A stretch of DNA of 64,000 nt from assembly GCF_050589825.1 (NCBI RefSeq), contig NZ_JBNGOZ010000002.1, positions 248,001-312,000 of the forward strand, given 5' to 3'. Source of the stretch: Carboxylicivirga longa (lineage in GTDB: Bacteria > Bacteroidota > Bacteroidia > Bacteroidales > Marinilabiliaceae). Under the pieces are notes generated by a model. That model saw only the letters and a list, made by a program, of their open reading frames with translations, searched no databases and had not been told where the DNA came from. Shown in pieces: positions 44,271 through 53,185 of this stretch. The translations under genes and the position numbers were made by a program. The stretch's first letter is position 1; every line of letters begins with the position of its first letter.

Positions 44271-45563
44271 CTATTTTTTGATAAACTTCACTGTGCTTTC
44301 CCCTCCTTCAAACTTAACAAGCAGAATATACACACCCGCTTTAAGACGACTAACATCAATGCTACGTCCACTTGCCATCACCTCCTGTGTGTGCACTACT
44401 TTGCCATCCATCGAACAGATAGCCAACTCACGTGCCTCGCCCTTATAATTCATTATCAAGTAATTTTCAGCAGGATTCGGATAAACGCTTAGACCAAAAT
44501 CCTCCTGCTCTTTCACATCCTCGCCTGAGGCTGTCATGGGTTGATAATGATAAACGGTTTTTAAATACTTATCGTAGTCTTCAGTCTGCGAATTATAGTA
44601 ATAAATTGACTCTTCTGTCTTAATACCATCCTTGTTATACCCAAGGACAATTCGCTTATAGGGCAGCCAATCACTTAAAATGGCATCCCATTGCTCAAGG
44701 TTTCGCTCCAACAACTGTCCATTATTCCCCAACTCGTCGCTTTGTCTCACTGAAGGTGCCCAATCATCTAATGCGACATCCCAGTTTTCTCGCACTTCTA
44801 TTCGTATATTAGGCTGAGCGTTATTAATTTCCACCAGGCGCACATTCTCCCACTGCTGATTACTCTCATCCCGATCTATGATTTCCTGACGCAGTAACTT
44901 TCCGGATGCATCGTAAGTCTGCAGCACCTGCCATTCATCTTTCCACAGCCTTGTATCAGCATCGAAGGACTGATTGACTACCTCCACAAGTTTTCCGTTT
45001 TCATCATAAACCCTATCGTACTTCCAGTAAGAAATCCATGAATTGGTCCCGGCATCCCAATAATCCGTGTTATAGGCCTGAAAATGTCCGGCAGAACTAT
45101 ACAACTGCTTCTGCTGCCAAACGTTCTGCCAGGCATTATCTTTCCACTCGGCATAACGAATGCTCAACTGTCCATTAACCGGATTATTGTCGTAATACTT
45201 AGTCCATGTATTTTTCCATGTATCATTACTCTCATCCCATCGCTGCTCCAACTGTTGAACAACATTCTCATTTGTATAGATGTACTGTAAACGTGTTGCA
45301 TCCTGCCAGTTATTCAATGCCTTAGTTTGTACCTGTGAATTAATCAGGTCTTTTTCATCGTTATACACAAATGATTCGCAACCTACCAGCGACCACATAT
45401 CATTTTGTACTATATAGGTATAAACTGAATCCAGCCGATAGTAGAAGCTATCTGATATTTCTACAATCTGACCACTTCCCAGGCCTTTCGCCTGTAATTC
45501 AAGCTGCGCCCCAATGGGCTTAAAACACGCCACCAAGGCCGCCACAATCAAAATCTTTCTCAT
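44271..45563 (-). CDS. Secreted tryptophan-rich repeat protein with T9SS sorting domain
   Basis: This 430-residue protein has a signal peptide (MRKILIVAALVACFKPIGAQ). Between about 75 and 345 it contains at least seven degenerate repeats of about 35-45 residues with a core like WD...NWK..W....YD.NGKL, for example WDAGTNSWISYWKYDRVYDE and FDADTRLWKDEWQVLQTYDA. A T9SS type A sorting domain fills the last 75 residues (LSVYPNPAENYLI, ending KAGVYILLVKFEG). The pattern resembles YD-type or DUF3836-like beta repeats; function is unknown. The ATG at 45563 is preferred over an in-frame start at 45626 because it begins the signal peptide and lies downstream of a canonical promoter. Confidence 0.78.
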   Translation of the reverse strand: MRKILIVAALVACFKPIGAQLELQAKGLGSGQIVEISDSFYYRLDSVYTYIVQNDMWSLVGCESFVYNDEKDLINSQVQTKALNNWQDATRLQYIYTNENVVQQLEQRWDESNDTWKNTWTKYYDNNPVNGQLSIRYAEWKDNAWQNVWQQKQLYSSAGHFQAYNTDYWDAGTNSWISYWKYDRVYDENGKLVEVVNQSFDADTRLWKDEWQVLQTYDASGKLLRQEIIDRDESNQQWENVRLVEINNAQPNIRIEVRENWDVALDDWAPSVRQSDELGNNGQLLERNLEQWDAILSDWLPYKRIVLGYNKDGIKTEESIYYYNSQTEDYDKYLKTVYHYQPMTASGEDVKEQEDFGLSVYPNPAENYLIMNYKGEARELAICSMDGKVVHTQEVMASGRSIDVSRLKAGVYILLVKFEGGESTVKFIKK

Positions 45564-45928
45564 CACAATATTATAATTCAGGTGTTTTTTTTGCTTTCTA
45601 CGGCGCAAAATTAAAAATGTTGTCATTTATCACAAATAACAATCACTTAATCACCTAAAATAACACACTCGCAGGCAGTACAATAGCCTTTATCAAATGT
45701 GCAAATGATGAGATATTATGAATCGAACTAACGCTTAGTGTGTAACATTACTGTAAAGTACAATTTCCTGTGTTTGATATAATCAGCAATAATGGCCAAC
45801 TAATAATTATTTATAAATTATTATTATGAAGCTATTTTTTTGATGTGAAATAAATCGCATTTAAGACATTTTGAGCCTGTTAAGCCATTATCTTAATTAA
45901 TTCTAAATAATGTTGGGACGATATTTTT
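45564..45928. other. 365-base intergenic region with an AT palindrome
   Basis: This gap lies between two minus-strand genes. It holds the promoter at 45606-45636 and a near-perfect 26-base all-AT palindrome at 45801-45826 (two symmetric mismatches). No gene-sized open frame with coding character is visible. Confidence 0.5.
45606..45636 (-). promoter_or_regulatory. Canonical Bacteroidota promoter for the W-repeat gene
   Basis: On the minus strand TTTG (45636-45633), 19 bases, then TAATTTTG (45613-45606) is an exact match to TTTG-N19-TAnnTTTG. Transcription would start near 45600, giving a leader of about 37 bases and supporting the ATG at 45563. Confidence 0.7.
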
Positions 45929-47863
45929 TTATCGGAAAGATATCATTTCAATAGGTACTGGAACTATTCTACCCTGAACTTCCACTTCAGTATACTTGCT
46001 GTTCTGACTCAGATATTCAGGCACCAACTTTTTTAAACGCAGCACCAAATCAACATCCGTCTCGCTTTGCAAGGCTAACAATAGTTCTTCGACCTGCCCA
46101 TTTACCTCATCATAATCAAACAAAAGCGTCTTACCAATCATGATTTTATCATGATGAGAAGGAAGAGTGTTTTCTTTAGAAGCCAATAACTCCTCGTACA
46201 GCTTCTCACCGGGTCGCAAGCCCGTATAGGCTATATTAATATCTTCGTCCACTTTTAACCCCGACAAACGGATCATCTCTTTGGCAAGATCAACTATTTT
46301 AACTGGATCTCCCATGTCAAAAACAAAGATCTCGCCACCAGCACCCATAAATCCAGCTTCAAGAACCAATTGACATGCCTCCGGTATGGTCATAAAATAG
46401 CGTACAATATCCTTGTGCGTGACGGTAACCGGACCACCATTCTGAATCTGTTTCTTAAACAAAGGAACCACCGAACCATTGGATCCCAATACATTACCAA
46501 AACGCGTGGTAATAAAAGCTGTTTTGATATCGTTACGTTGCGCCAGCGCCTGCACATAGATCTCACATGCCCGCTTACTGGCGCCCATCACATTAGTTGG
46601 ATTGACGGCCTTATCAGTAGATACCATCACAAACTTATCTACCTGATATTTTAAAGCAAGATCAGCTAAATTCTTAAGTCCTCCAATATTAACACGAACG
46701 GCCTCATAAGGGTAGGCTTCCATTAAAGGAACATGCTTATACGCTGCAGCATTAAATATAATCTGAGGCGCGTACTGAATAAACAACTCTTCCATCCGTC
46801 GATGGTTAGTAACGTCAGCCAACACTGCCTCGAAGGGATGATCCTCATGCCCCAGCAATAACTCTTGCTGAAGATCATACAAGGCGGATTCTGCCATATC
46901 AACCATTACCACCTTACGCACAGGGAAACGCAATAGCTGACGTACAATTTCTGAACCAATGGATCCGGCGGCTCCGGTTACCATAATCGTTTTACCACTG
47001 AGTCCATCAGTGATACGCCGCTGGTTAAGAGTAATCTCTTCACGCCCCAAAATATCTTCAATACGGATATCCCGTATTTGCTGCTGGTTAGATACTCCAT
47101 TCACCCAATTGCGTACCGAAGGCATTACTTTTAACTTACACCCCTTATCGAGGCATGCCATAGTAATCTGATGCTTTCGCTGCACACTGATGTGGTTAAC
47201 GGCTAAAATCATCTCTTGCACATTTTTTCGTTCACACAGATCCATGGCCCTGCTCCAGCTCATAACCGGACGCCCATGCAATAAAATACTTTGCTTTCTT
47301 ACTGCATCATCCACAAAACCAATGACATTATATCGATTATCTTTGTCATTGCAAATTGCCTCGTAGGTAATTTGACCCATTTCACCAGCACCAAAAATCA
47401 ACACATCAGTCGTGGTCTTCTTAGGCGTAAGGAAGACATATACCTCTTTCACAAACATACGAAATGTAATGGTGAGCAGAGCCGTGAGTAAGAAATGAAA
47501 AATCAATAAGAAACGTGATATCTGCAGCCACTCCACATTAAAATAGATAAGTAACTCATTGCCGATAAAAAGAAAAGTAAAGGCCAAAAAGCTCACCCTC
47601 AACATCATTTTGAAGTCCTGATAGTTACTATGCCTTACCACCCCCCGGTAAGATCCCGTTGCTAAAAACACAAACCCATAACAGGCGAGCACTACGAATC
47701 CACTAAAGGAGATACTTGACAAGGAATAGTCCGGTAAATAAACGTTGATCCTTAAAAGATAAATCACAATAAACACATTGGCAACAATCCCCATATCAAT
47801 CATGAATATCCACCAAGGCGACACGATGCGGCCTTTGAATAATTTTAAGAGTAATGCTCGCAT
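45929..47863 (-). CDS. UDP-sugar 4,6-dehydratase, FlaA1/CapD/PglF family
   Basis: This 644-residue enzyme makes UDP-4-keto-6-deoxy sugars, the first step to bacillosamine- or QuiNAc/FucNAc-type residues. Four N-terminal membrane helices (about 15-130) precede a CoA_binding_3 Rossmann domain (GAGEMGQITYEA) and the catalytic polysaccharide-synthesis domain beginning VTGAAGSIGSEIVRQL (about 295). The catalytic region STDKAVNPTNVMGASKRACE has Met where classical SDR enzymes have Tyr, as expected for this family. Together with the aminotransferase at 55368 and the phosphoglycosyltransferase at 56543 it makes a PglF-PglE-PglC-like set, although 7.5 kb apart. Confidence 0.9.
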   Translation of the reverse strand: MRALLLKLFKGRIVSPWWIFMIDMGIVANVFIVIYLLRINVYLPDYSLSSISFSGFVVLACYGFVFLATGSYRGVVRHSNYQDFKMMLRVSFLAFTFLFIGNELLIYFNVEWLQISRFLLIFHFLLTALLTITFRMFVKEVYVFLTPKKTTTDVLIFGAGEMGQITYEAICNDKDNRYNVIGFVDDAVRKQSILLHGRPVMSWSRAMDLCERKNVQEMILAVNHISVQRKHQITMACLDKGCKLKVMPSVRNWVNGVSNQQQIRDIRIEDILGREEITLNQRRITDGLSGKTIMVTGAAGSIGSEIVRQLLRFPVRKVVMVDMAESALYDLQQELLLGHEDHPFEAVLADVTNHRRMEELFIQYAPQIIFNAAAYKHVPLMEAYPYEAVRVNIGGLKNLADLALKYQVDKFVMVSTDKAVNPTNVMGASKRACEIYVQALAQRNDIKTAFITTRFGNVLGSNGSVVPLFKKQIQNGGPVTVTHKDIVRYFMTIPEACQLVLEAGFMGAGGEIFVFDMGDPVKIVDLAKEMIRLSGLKVDEDINIAYTGLRPGEKLYEELLASKENTLPSHHDKIMIGKTLLFDYDEVNGQVEELLLALQSETDVDLVLRLKKLVPEYLSQNSKYTEVEVQGRIVPVPIEMISFR

Positions 47864-48327
47864 AAAAGTTTGATTAATCCATAGCCCAATCTGTTTGGCT
47901 TAATGCATCTCTTCGTCAGTTCCTAATAGCGCCCAGACCTTCTTTTGCAGCATTCCCATACCAACAGACTGATAGCTAATTTATGACATGTCAGAGAGAA
48001 TGTCAGATAATATGGGGTTAAATCCAGCTTTTTGTGATGAATGATATAAAATAAAGGGCTAATCGCTAGCGATTAATTGTGAGGATTATAACTAAAACAA
48101 GGAGGCTGTTCAAAAGAGGTGTCATTAGATCCATGAACAGAACAGTCCAACCAATACGCTAGAATTAAGAGTAAACCCAAGGAACTATCAAAACCAACCA
48201 AAAAGCAAACTCGGGTTCCGTGAAAAAAAGAACACTCAATTGAAATCAATTAAATAACACCACCTATGAACATTAAGAATCATATCGGTTCCTAAGGGTT
48301 ATCAACGCATCAACCTATTAGGCACAG
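47864..48327. other. 464-base intergenic region with a perfect 16-bp palindrome
   Basis: It lies upstream of the dehydratase gene. TAATCGCTAGCGATTA at 48060-48075 is a perfect palindrome and a candidate operator about 200 bases before the dehydratase ATG. CTGTTCA (48106-48112) and TGAACAG (48134-48140) form a second inverted repeat. No coding sequence or clear promoter box is seen. Confidence 0.5.
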
Positions 48328-49548
48328 CTACAAAATTACCTTTCTTGTTTCTGAAGCATCAGATTTATTTAATTTCACAAAATAAACTCCTCTTCTATGG
48401 CGATCTGTCCGGATATGACAGCTACCACCTCTTACAACGACTTCATCCACACATTTGCCTTCCAAATTGATTAACGTTACAGAAGTATATCCTGCAGACT
48501 CATCCATCTCAATCACAATCTCACGATCATGCACGAATACTTTGGCTGATTCAACTCCATTATCATTTGGTTCTATTCCTGTAGATTCTCCATCCCAACC
48601 TGCGGCACGCGCCAGGAGCCACCACATGGCCTTGGCGATACGCAGCGCTCCCGCATCACCAATATGATCATCCATCTCACCGGGGGGAAGTGACACACCG
48701 GGTATAGCTTCCAGATTATCCGGGTGTATCTGATCGTGGGCACGGGGTGTGCCCCCATCATCCCAAACGGCCTGATGCTTCTCTCCTGCGGCATTATGAC
48801 TCAATATATCCGCATAATCCAGAAAGAAGATATTAGGATCATTGCTATTCAACACGTAATTACGGATATGCTGATTCTTTAACTCACGCTGAAAACCGTT
48901 TTCCGTACCGGCATTACCGTCGATGGCACCCGTGGTGATAAAGAACTTAGTGTCATAATTATTGGTAAGGGTATGCGTGATAAAAGTGTCCGTAGTAGCC
49001 AGATAATAATCCATGCAGATGGGGTTACCTGTCAGGGCTTCATCACCCGCATCCAGCCCCCATATACCCAGTACATTACCCCCCCAATGCACATTATACA
49101 CGGGATCGATGGTGCCGCCGGGGGGATTCTCCCAGGTCGATTCATAGCTGTGGGCGATCCAATAGGCATGAATAGGGTTATTGGCGGTATAGGAATTATC
49201 GATATCAATCATGGTGTTTCGCCTAAAAGGGGTCTCACTCCATTGGGTGGCACCGCCCCAGCCCGGTCGTCCCAGACGTAAGGCGTTGGTCTGTGGTGCA
49301 AGGGGATCGGTATGATACCAGATATCCACCTGAAAGCGATTATCGACCACCTCCAGCAGTTCTGCTCCGTAGAAATAACCGTAGCCATGCGACATGCCAG
49401 GTACCCACACCAGTTGCTTTTTTACCAAATCAATCCACTCCTGCGGAATATTATCAAAATCATCTACAATAGCATGATTTGCAATCACCTGAGCATTCAC
49501 AATTACAAGGTGAAAGCAAAACAAAAACAAAAAATATAATCTTCTCAT
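48328..49548 (-). CDS. Secreted SGNH-like hydrolase (putative) with T9SS-type tail
   Basis: This 406-residue protein has a signal peptide (MRRLYFLFLFCFHLVIVNAQ). Weak SGNH-like features are a Ser in VPGMSHGYGYFYGAELLE, a block III-like ITTGAIDGN, and a block V-like HDQIHPDNLEAI with candidate Asp and His, followed by a helix (RIAKAMWWLLARAAGW) typical of the end of such domains. The last 75 residues look like a T9SS sorting domain (ending GVYFVKLN). No function can be assigned firmly; esterase or deacetylase action on a surface glycan is possible given the MBOAT gene nearby. Its base composition resembles the left half of the window more than the AT-rich genes to its right. Confidence 0.6.
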   Translation of the reverse strand: MRRLYFLFLFCFHLVIVNAQVIANHAIVDDFDNIPQEWIDLVKKQLVWVPGMSHGYGYFYGAELLEVVDNRFQVDIWYHTDPLAPQTNALRLGRPGWGGATQWSETPFRRNTMIDIDNSYTANNPIHAYWIAHSYESTWENPPGGTIDPVYNVHWGGNVLGIWGLDAGDEALTGNPICMDYYLATTDTFITHTLTNNYDTKFFITTGAIDGNAGTENGFQRELKNQHIRNYVLNSNDPNIFFLDYADILSHNAAGEKHQAVWDDGGTPRAHDQIHPDNLEAIPGVSLPPGEMDDHIGDAGALRIAKAMWWLLARAAGWDGESTGIEPNDNGVESAKVFVHDREIVIEMDESAGYTSVTLINLEGKCVDEVVVRGGSCHIRTDRHRRGVYFVKLNKSDASETRKVIL

Positions 49549-49643
49549 GATAAATGTACTTCTAATTAAAAATCATGAATAAATTTCTGGAAAAAATTGA
49601 AATAAATCCATTTATAACTTATTTTAGAACAAACTTTTAAACA

Positions 49644-50516
49644 ATGTCTACAAAAATTACTATCTCTGCCCTTATGGCTTTAGCTCTTTTATTGGGGTCA
49701 TGCTCGACAGGAGATATGACAGAAAACGAGGTTAATATTATTTTCTTACACCACAGTACAGGTGATCATATTTGGAACGGACAGCCTCCCTCCTTCTCCC
49801 GGAAAGTTATTAGAAAACTAAGCCCTCAGTTAGATAAAAAATTGAATAGTAAAGGACTACTTCCCTCGCTTTTCAATACACACAACGAGACGCACAAAAC
49901 GAATTACGAGGTTGTAGAACAAAATTTCCCTAAGGTATCCCCTTACGGCTGGAACAACTATCCCTTTGATTATTACAATATATGGGTGAAACATGCGGGT
50001 AACAACTTGTTCAAGGAAGAACCAACGCTTGAACTCCTAAGCCCAAAATACGATGTCATTGTTTTTAAACATTGCTATCCGGTCAGCAGCATTGTAAGTA
50101 CAACCGATTCTAATAATATCGAATCATATCAACGAACACTTGGCAACTATAAACTGCAATACTTAGCATTACGTGATAAGCTGCATACCTTTCCTCAAAC
50201 TAAGTTTATACTATTTACGGGGCCAGTTCAAGTACAGGCAAATTTAGAAACAGAAGAAGCTCTTAGAGCTAAAAAATTTTATGATTGGGTAGTTAGTGAG
50301 TGGGACCAACCCGATGATAACATTTTCTTGTGGGATTTATATGCCCTCCAAACGGAAGGTGGTTTATTTTTTAAAGATGAACATGCCGTATCTCCAACTG
50401 ATTCTCATCCCAACAAAACTTTTTCAACCCAAGCAGCTAAGCTTTTATTTGAAAGAATAATAGATATAACAGAAAATAGTGGCAAAAACACCCTTCTAAC
50501 AGGACACAAAAAGTAA
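49644..50516 (+). CDS. SGNH-like lipoprotein
   Basis: This 290-residue protein has a lipobox leader (MSTKITISALMALALLLGSC). SGNH-type blocks are suggestive: IFLHHSTGDHIWNG for the nucleophile Ser, ILFTGPVQVQ for block III, and DSHPNKTFSTQAAKLLF for the Asp/His block. It would sit in the envelope as an esterase, acyl-binding or acyltransferase accessory protein. It is convergent with the SGNH-like gene at 50529, only 12 bases apart and without a visible terminator. The family is not one I can name. Confidence 0.6.
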   Translation: MSTKITISALMALALLLGSCSTGDMTENEVNIIFLHHSTGDHIWNGQPPSFSRKVIRKLSPQLDKKLNSKGLLPSLFNTHNETHKTNYEVVEQNFPKVSPYGWNNYPFDYYNIWVKHAGNNLFKEEPTLELLSPKYDVIVFKHCYPVSSIVSTTDSNNIESYQRTLGNYKLQYLALRDKLHTFPQTKFILFTGPVQVQANLETEEALRAKKFYDWVVSEWDQPDDNIFLWDLYALQTEGGLFFKDEHAVSPTDSHPNKTFSTQAAKLLFERIIDITENSGKNTLLTGHKK

Positions 50517-50528
50517 ACAAGATTATTT

Positions 50529-51422
50529 CTAATCCATAGAACTTAATTGATTTCTTAATTGAATCTCATTTAAAAGTCGGTAGGTAAACTTCACTGCACC
50601 ATATTTGTTAAAATGCGAGAGTCCTGACCAGTCCCTATCCGGGTCAATAAATTCACAAAAAGATCGTGAATTAAAGTTATATAACTTGGCAGAGGATCCA
50701 TTTTCAAATTCCAGTATGAAAGGGCCCACTTCACATTGGTTTTGAGTATTTTGAACCCCTGGAATTTCGATCAGAATTAACTTTATCTGATAATCATGAC
50801 ATAGATTAGCTGTCTTTTGTATCCATTTGGCATCCCGATACTTTTTGATATCTAATTGTAAGGCTTGATGTTGCGTCTCATCCGGTTCAATTCGAATACT
50901 TTTTTTGTGACCACTGGTCATGCTCATTTTTCTATAATCTGAGAACAAGGCCTTTTTTAAAAGCTCCATCCCTGCCCATCCAAATTTACTTACGGGTACA
51001 TCTTTAATTCCATAGCGATGTCCTTGCATGGTAAACTCGACAACTGGTTGTATTCCTTCCTGATGAAAAGCTTCCAAATAAGCATTTACAGCCAATATCA
51101 CAACTTTTGGTTGTGACTGATAATTATGAAGGTACTCCCTTAATTGAATATAATTTGTCTTTATCGAACTCCCCACCAACGATAAATTAAAGGAAGGGAT
51201 GCCCTTGCTTGACATCAGTTCTGTATCAATACCGTACTCACATAAACTTGAGCCCAACACCAACACTTCGTAACTTGGCTGATCAAAACGTAAGGACTTA
51301 ATTCTTTTAACAAAATCCCAGTCGGTATTAAAAATGACTAAGAGAAAAATTCCATTGATAAGAATGGAAAATAAAAGAAAGTAAATAACGAAACTAACTG
51401 CTCTACGTACTAGACTTTTCAT
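50529..51422 (-). CDS. Membrane-anchored SGNH-like protein (AlgJ/AlgX-like role)
   Basis: An N-terminal helix (about residues 8-30) anchors a periplasmic domain with SGNH-like blocks: VLVLGSSLCEYGID (Ser), VVILAVNAYLE, and DWSGLSHFNKYGAVKF (Asp and His). It lies 47 bases after the MBOAT gene on the same strand. In alginate and cellulose acetylation, an MBOAT protein hands acetyl groups to a periplasmic SGNH partner, and this pair fits that arrangement. The ATG at 51422 is preferred; an in-frame GTG at 51443 would add seven residues. Confidence 0.65.
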   Translation of the reverse strand: MKSLVRRAVSFVIYFLLFSILINGIFLLVIFNTDWDFVKRIKSLRFDQPSYEVLVLGSSLCEYGIDTELMSSKGIPSFNLSLVGSSIKTNYIQLREYLHNYQSQPKVVILAVNAYLEAFHQEGIQPVVEFTMQGHRYGIKDVPVSKFGWAGMELLKKALFSDYRKMSMTSGHKKSIRIEPDETQHQALQLDIKKYRDAKWIQKTANLCHDYQIKLILIEIPGVQNTQNQCEVGPFILEFENGSSAKLYNFNSRSFCEFIDPDRDWSGLSHFNKYGAVKFTYRLLNEIQLRNQLSSMD

Positions 51423-51469
51423 ATAGCTAAAATTAAATTCCACCGCTATAACATATTCAATTCCTTCTT

Positions 51470-52903
51470 TTAGAAATTGGCATATACAAACTGTTCGGAC
51501 TTAAGCCCCTGAATAAACATAATCGTAATGAGAGTAGAATAAATTCCCCAGCGCAATATTCTGCTCTTTTTTGTTTTGGCATACCACACATTTCGCAATT
51601 TTGCATTATAATCGGGATAATCATTTTCAAGCAGTTCTAATAAAAAAATCACAGGCACATAAATTAATAAAAAAATCGGTTTCGTACTAAGTGCATCCAA
51701 TGGTAACTCACCACTAAAGCTTAATAATTTAGCCAGATAATCAAAAGCATACTTCAAATTTGGCGCAAAAAAGAAGACCAATGAAACACTGTAGAATAAA
51801 TAGGTAACTACACGTCCAAACCAGATTCGAAGGCTATTGGGCCAATGGGAATAAATACGATAACGCCATTTTTTAGTAAAAAACTCATAATATATAGCAA
51901 CAGCCTGTAGAACACCTAGTGCAAAAAAGTTCCATCCTGCTCCATGCCAAACACCGAATAAAATCCATGTTATAAAAACCCCATACACCGTAGCATAAGT
52001 ACCCCATTTTCGGAACTTAAAACTAAATTGCCGAAATACATATTCATTAAACCAGCTTCCTAAGGTGATATGAAAACGTCTCCAAAAAACTGTCATATTT
52101 TCAGAAAAAAAAGGTCGTTTAAAATTATCAAGCAACTCAATGTTAAAGCATCGGGCAAGTCCTATGGCCATATCTGTATAAGCTGAAAAATCGAAATACA
52201 GATAAAGTGGTAAAATCAAGGTCATAACCAATAGGGAAGCTCCATTGAATTCTTCTACATTACGAAAACTATCCATTACGTAGGGTGCCAACTCATTGGC
52301 AATGGCTATTTTCTTAAAAAGACCATATAAAATTAAGCGCAAGCCATTTATGAAATTAGACTCTGTGAATTGCATTTTACCTTTTAACTGAGGCAAAAAA
52401 TGCTTTGAACGCTCAATAGGTCCCGCCAAAAATTTTGGGAAAAATGAGATATACAAGAAGAAATGGTCAAACCGCTTTTCAGGTTTCTCCCACCCCATCT
52501 TAACATTAATAATGTAACCTATGCCCTGTAAGGTAAAGTAAGAAATCCCAATCGGCACCAACAATTCAGACAAAAGAGAAACTCTCACACTACTATTAAA
52601 CCACTCAAAAACAGGATCGATAATAAAATCGGCATAATGTAAAAGAACTAACTGTAAAAGATTAAATGCAATAGCGATACGATAAAACGTAGCATTTTTT
52701 CGATCCTGAGCAATACGCTTACCCCAATAAAAATTAATGCCACTATACGCCAGCACATACACGAGCAACTTTAGATCAATCAAACTTAAAAACACACTGC
52801 TTAATAAAACTAGATAAAGCACTCTGTATTTTAAGGCTATAAAATTTAATATAAAAGCAGCAGTGATCGTTACTAAAACAAATGTTGGGGACAAAATATC
52901 CAT
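51470..52903 (-). CDS. MBOAT family O-acyltransferase (AlgI-like)
   Basis: This 477-residue polytopic membrane protein has about eleven helices and the MBOAT signature: FWRRFHITLGSWFNEYVF, then the catalytic His in FGVWHGAGWNFFALG (about 323-337), and the AlgI-like PKFLAGPIER. It moves acyl groups, usually acetyl, across the membrane for attachment to an exported polysaccharide. Its partner is probably the downstream SGNH-like protein. The 282-base gap upstream (52904-53185), shared with the divergent beta-helix gene, is AT-rich without a clear promoter box. Confidence 0.9.
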   Translation of the reverse strand: MDILSPTFVLVTITAAFILNFIALKYRVLYLVLLSSVFLSLIDLKLLVYVLAYSGINFYWGKRIAQDRKNATFYRIAIAFNLLQLVLLHYADFIIDPVFEWFNSSVRVSLLSELLVPIGISYFTLQGIGYIINVKMGWEKPEKRFDHFFLYISFFPKFLAGPIERSKHFLPQLKGKMQFTESNFINGLRLILYGLFKKIAIANELAPYVMDSFRNVEEFNGASLLVMTLILPLYLYFDFSAYTDMAIGLARCFNIELLDNFKRPFFSENMTVFWRRFHITLGSWFNEYVFRQFSFKFRKWGTYATVYGVFITWILFGVWHGAGWNFFALGVLQAVAIYYEFFTKKWRYRIYSHWPNSLRIWFGRVVTYLFYSVSLVFFFAPNLKYAFDYLAKLLSFSGELPLDALSTKPIFLLIYVPVIFLLELLENDYPDYNAKLRNVWYAKTKKSRILRWGIYSTLITIMFIQGLKSEQFVYANF

Positions 52904-53185
52904 ACAATATTGATTTTAACGCAATTGTTAAAGAAAAATATAGAAATACATCGAGTTAATTATAATCAGCTATTACAATTTTGACTAAACCCCTATAAAA
53001 CCGTACTAACAGCAAGGAATCTGAGCATGGATTGCCCTATAAATTAGACTGTTTTATTCTGGTATCTTTATACTTGATTAGTTTTTTTATAGAAAAAAAA
53101 CATAACCTTTTCGTAAAAAAAACGTTTATTCGCAGTGTAATTTGCAATGATGCAGCAATATAAATGATGGAGGTTAATTTTTAAC

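Noticed and set aside
45801..45826. 26-base all-AT palindrome as an origin or attachment site
   Set aside because: AT-only near-palindromes arise readily in AT-rich spacers, and there are no DnaA boxes, integrase gene or flanking repeats.
48101..48140. Sequence GGAGGCTGTTCAAAAG resembling an insertion-sequence end
   Set aside because: No transposase fragment or matching distant inverted repeat was found; the nearby TGAACAG makes it a simple hairpin.
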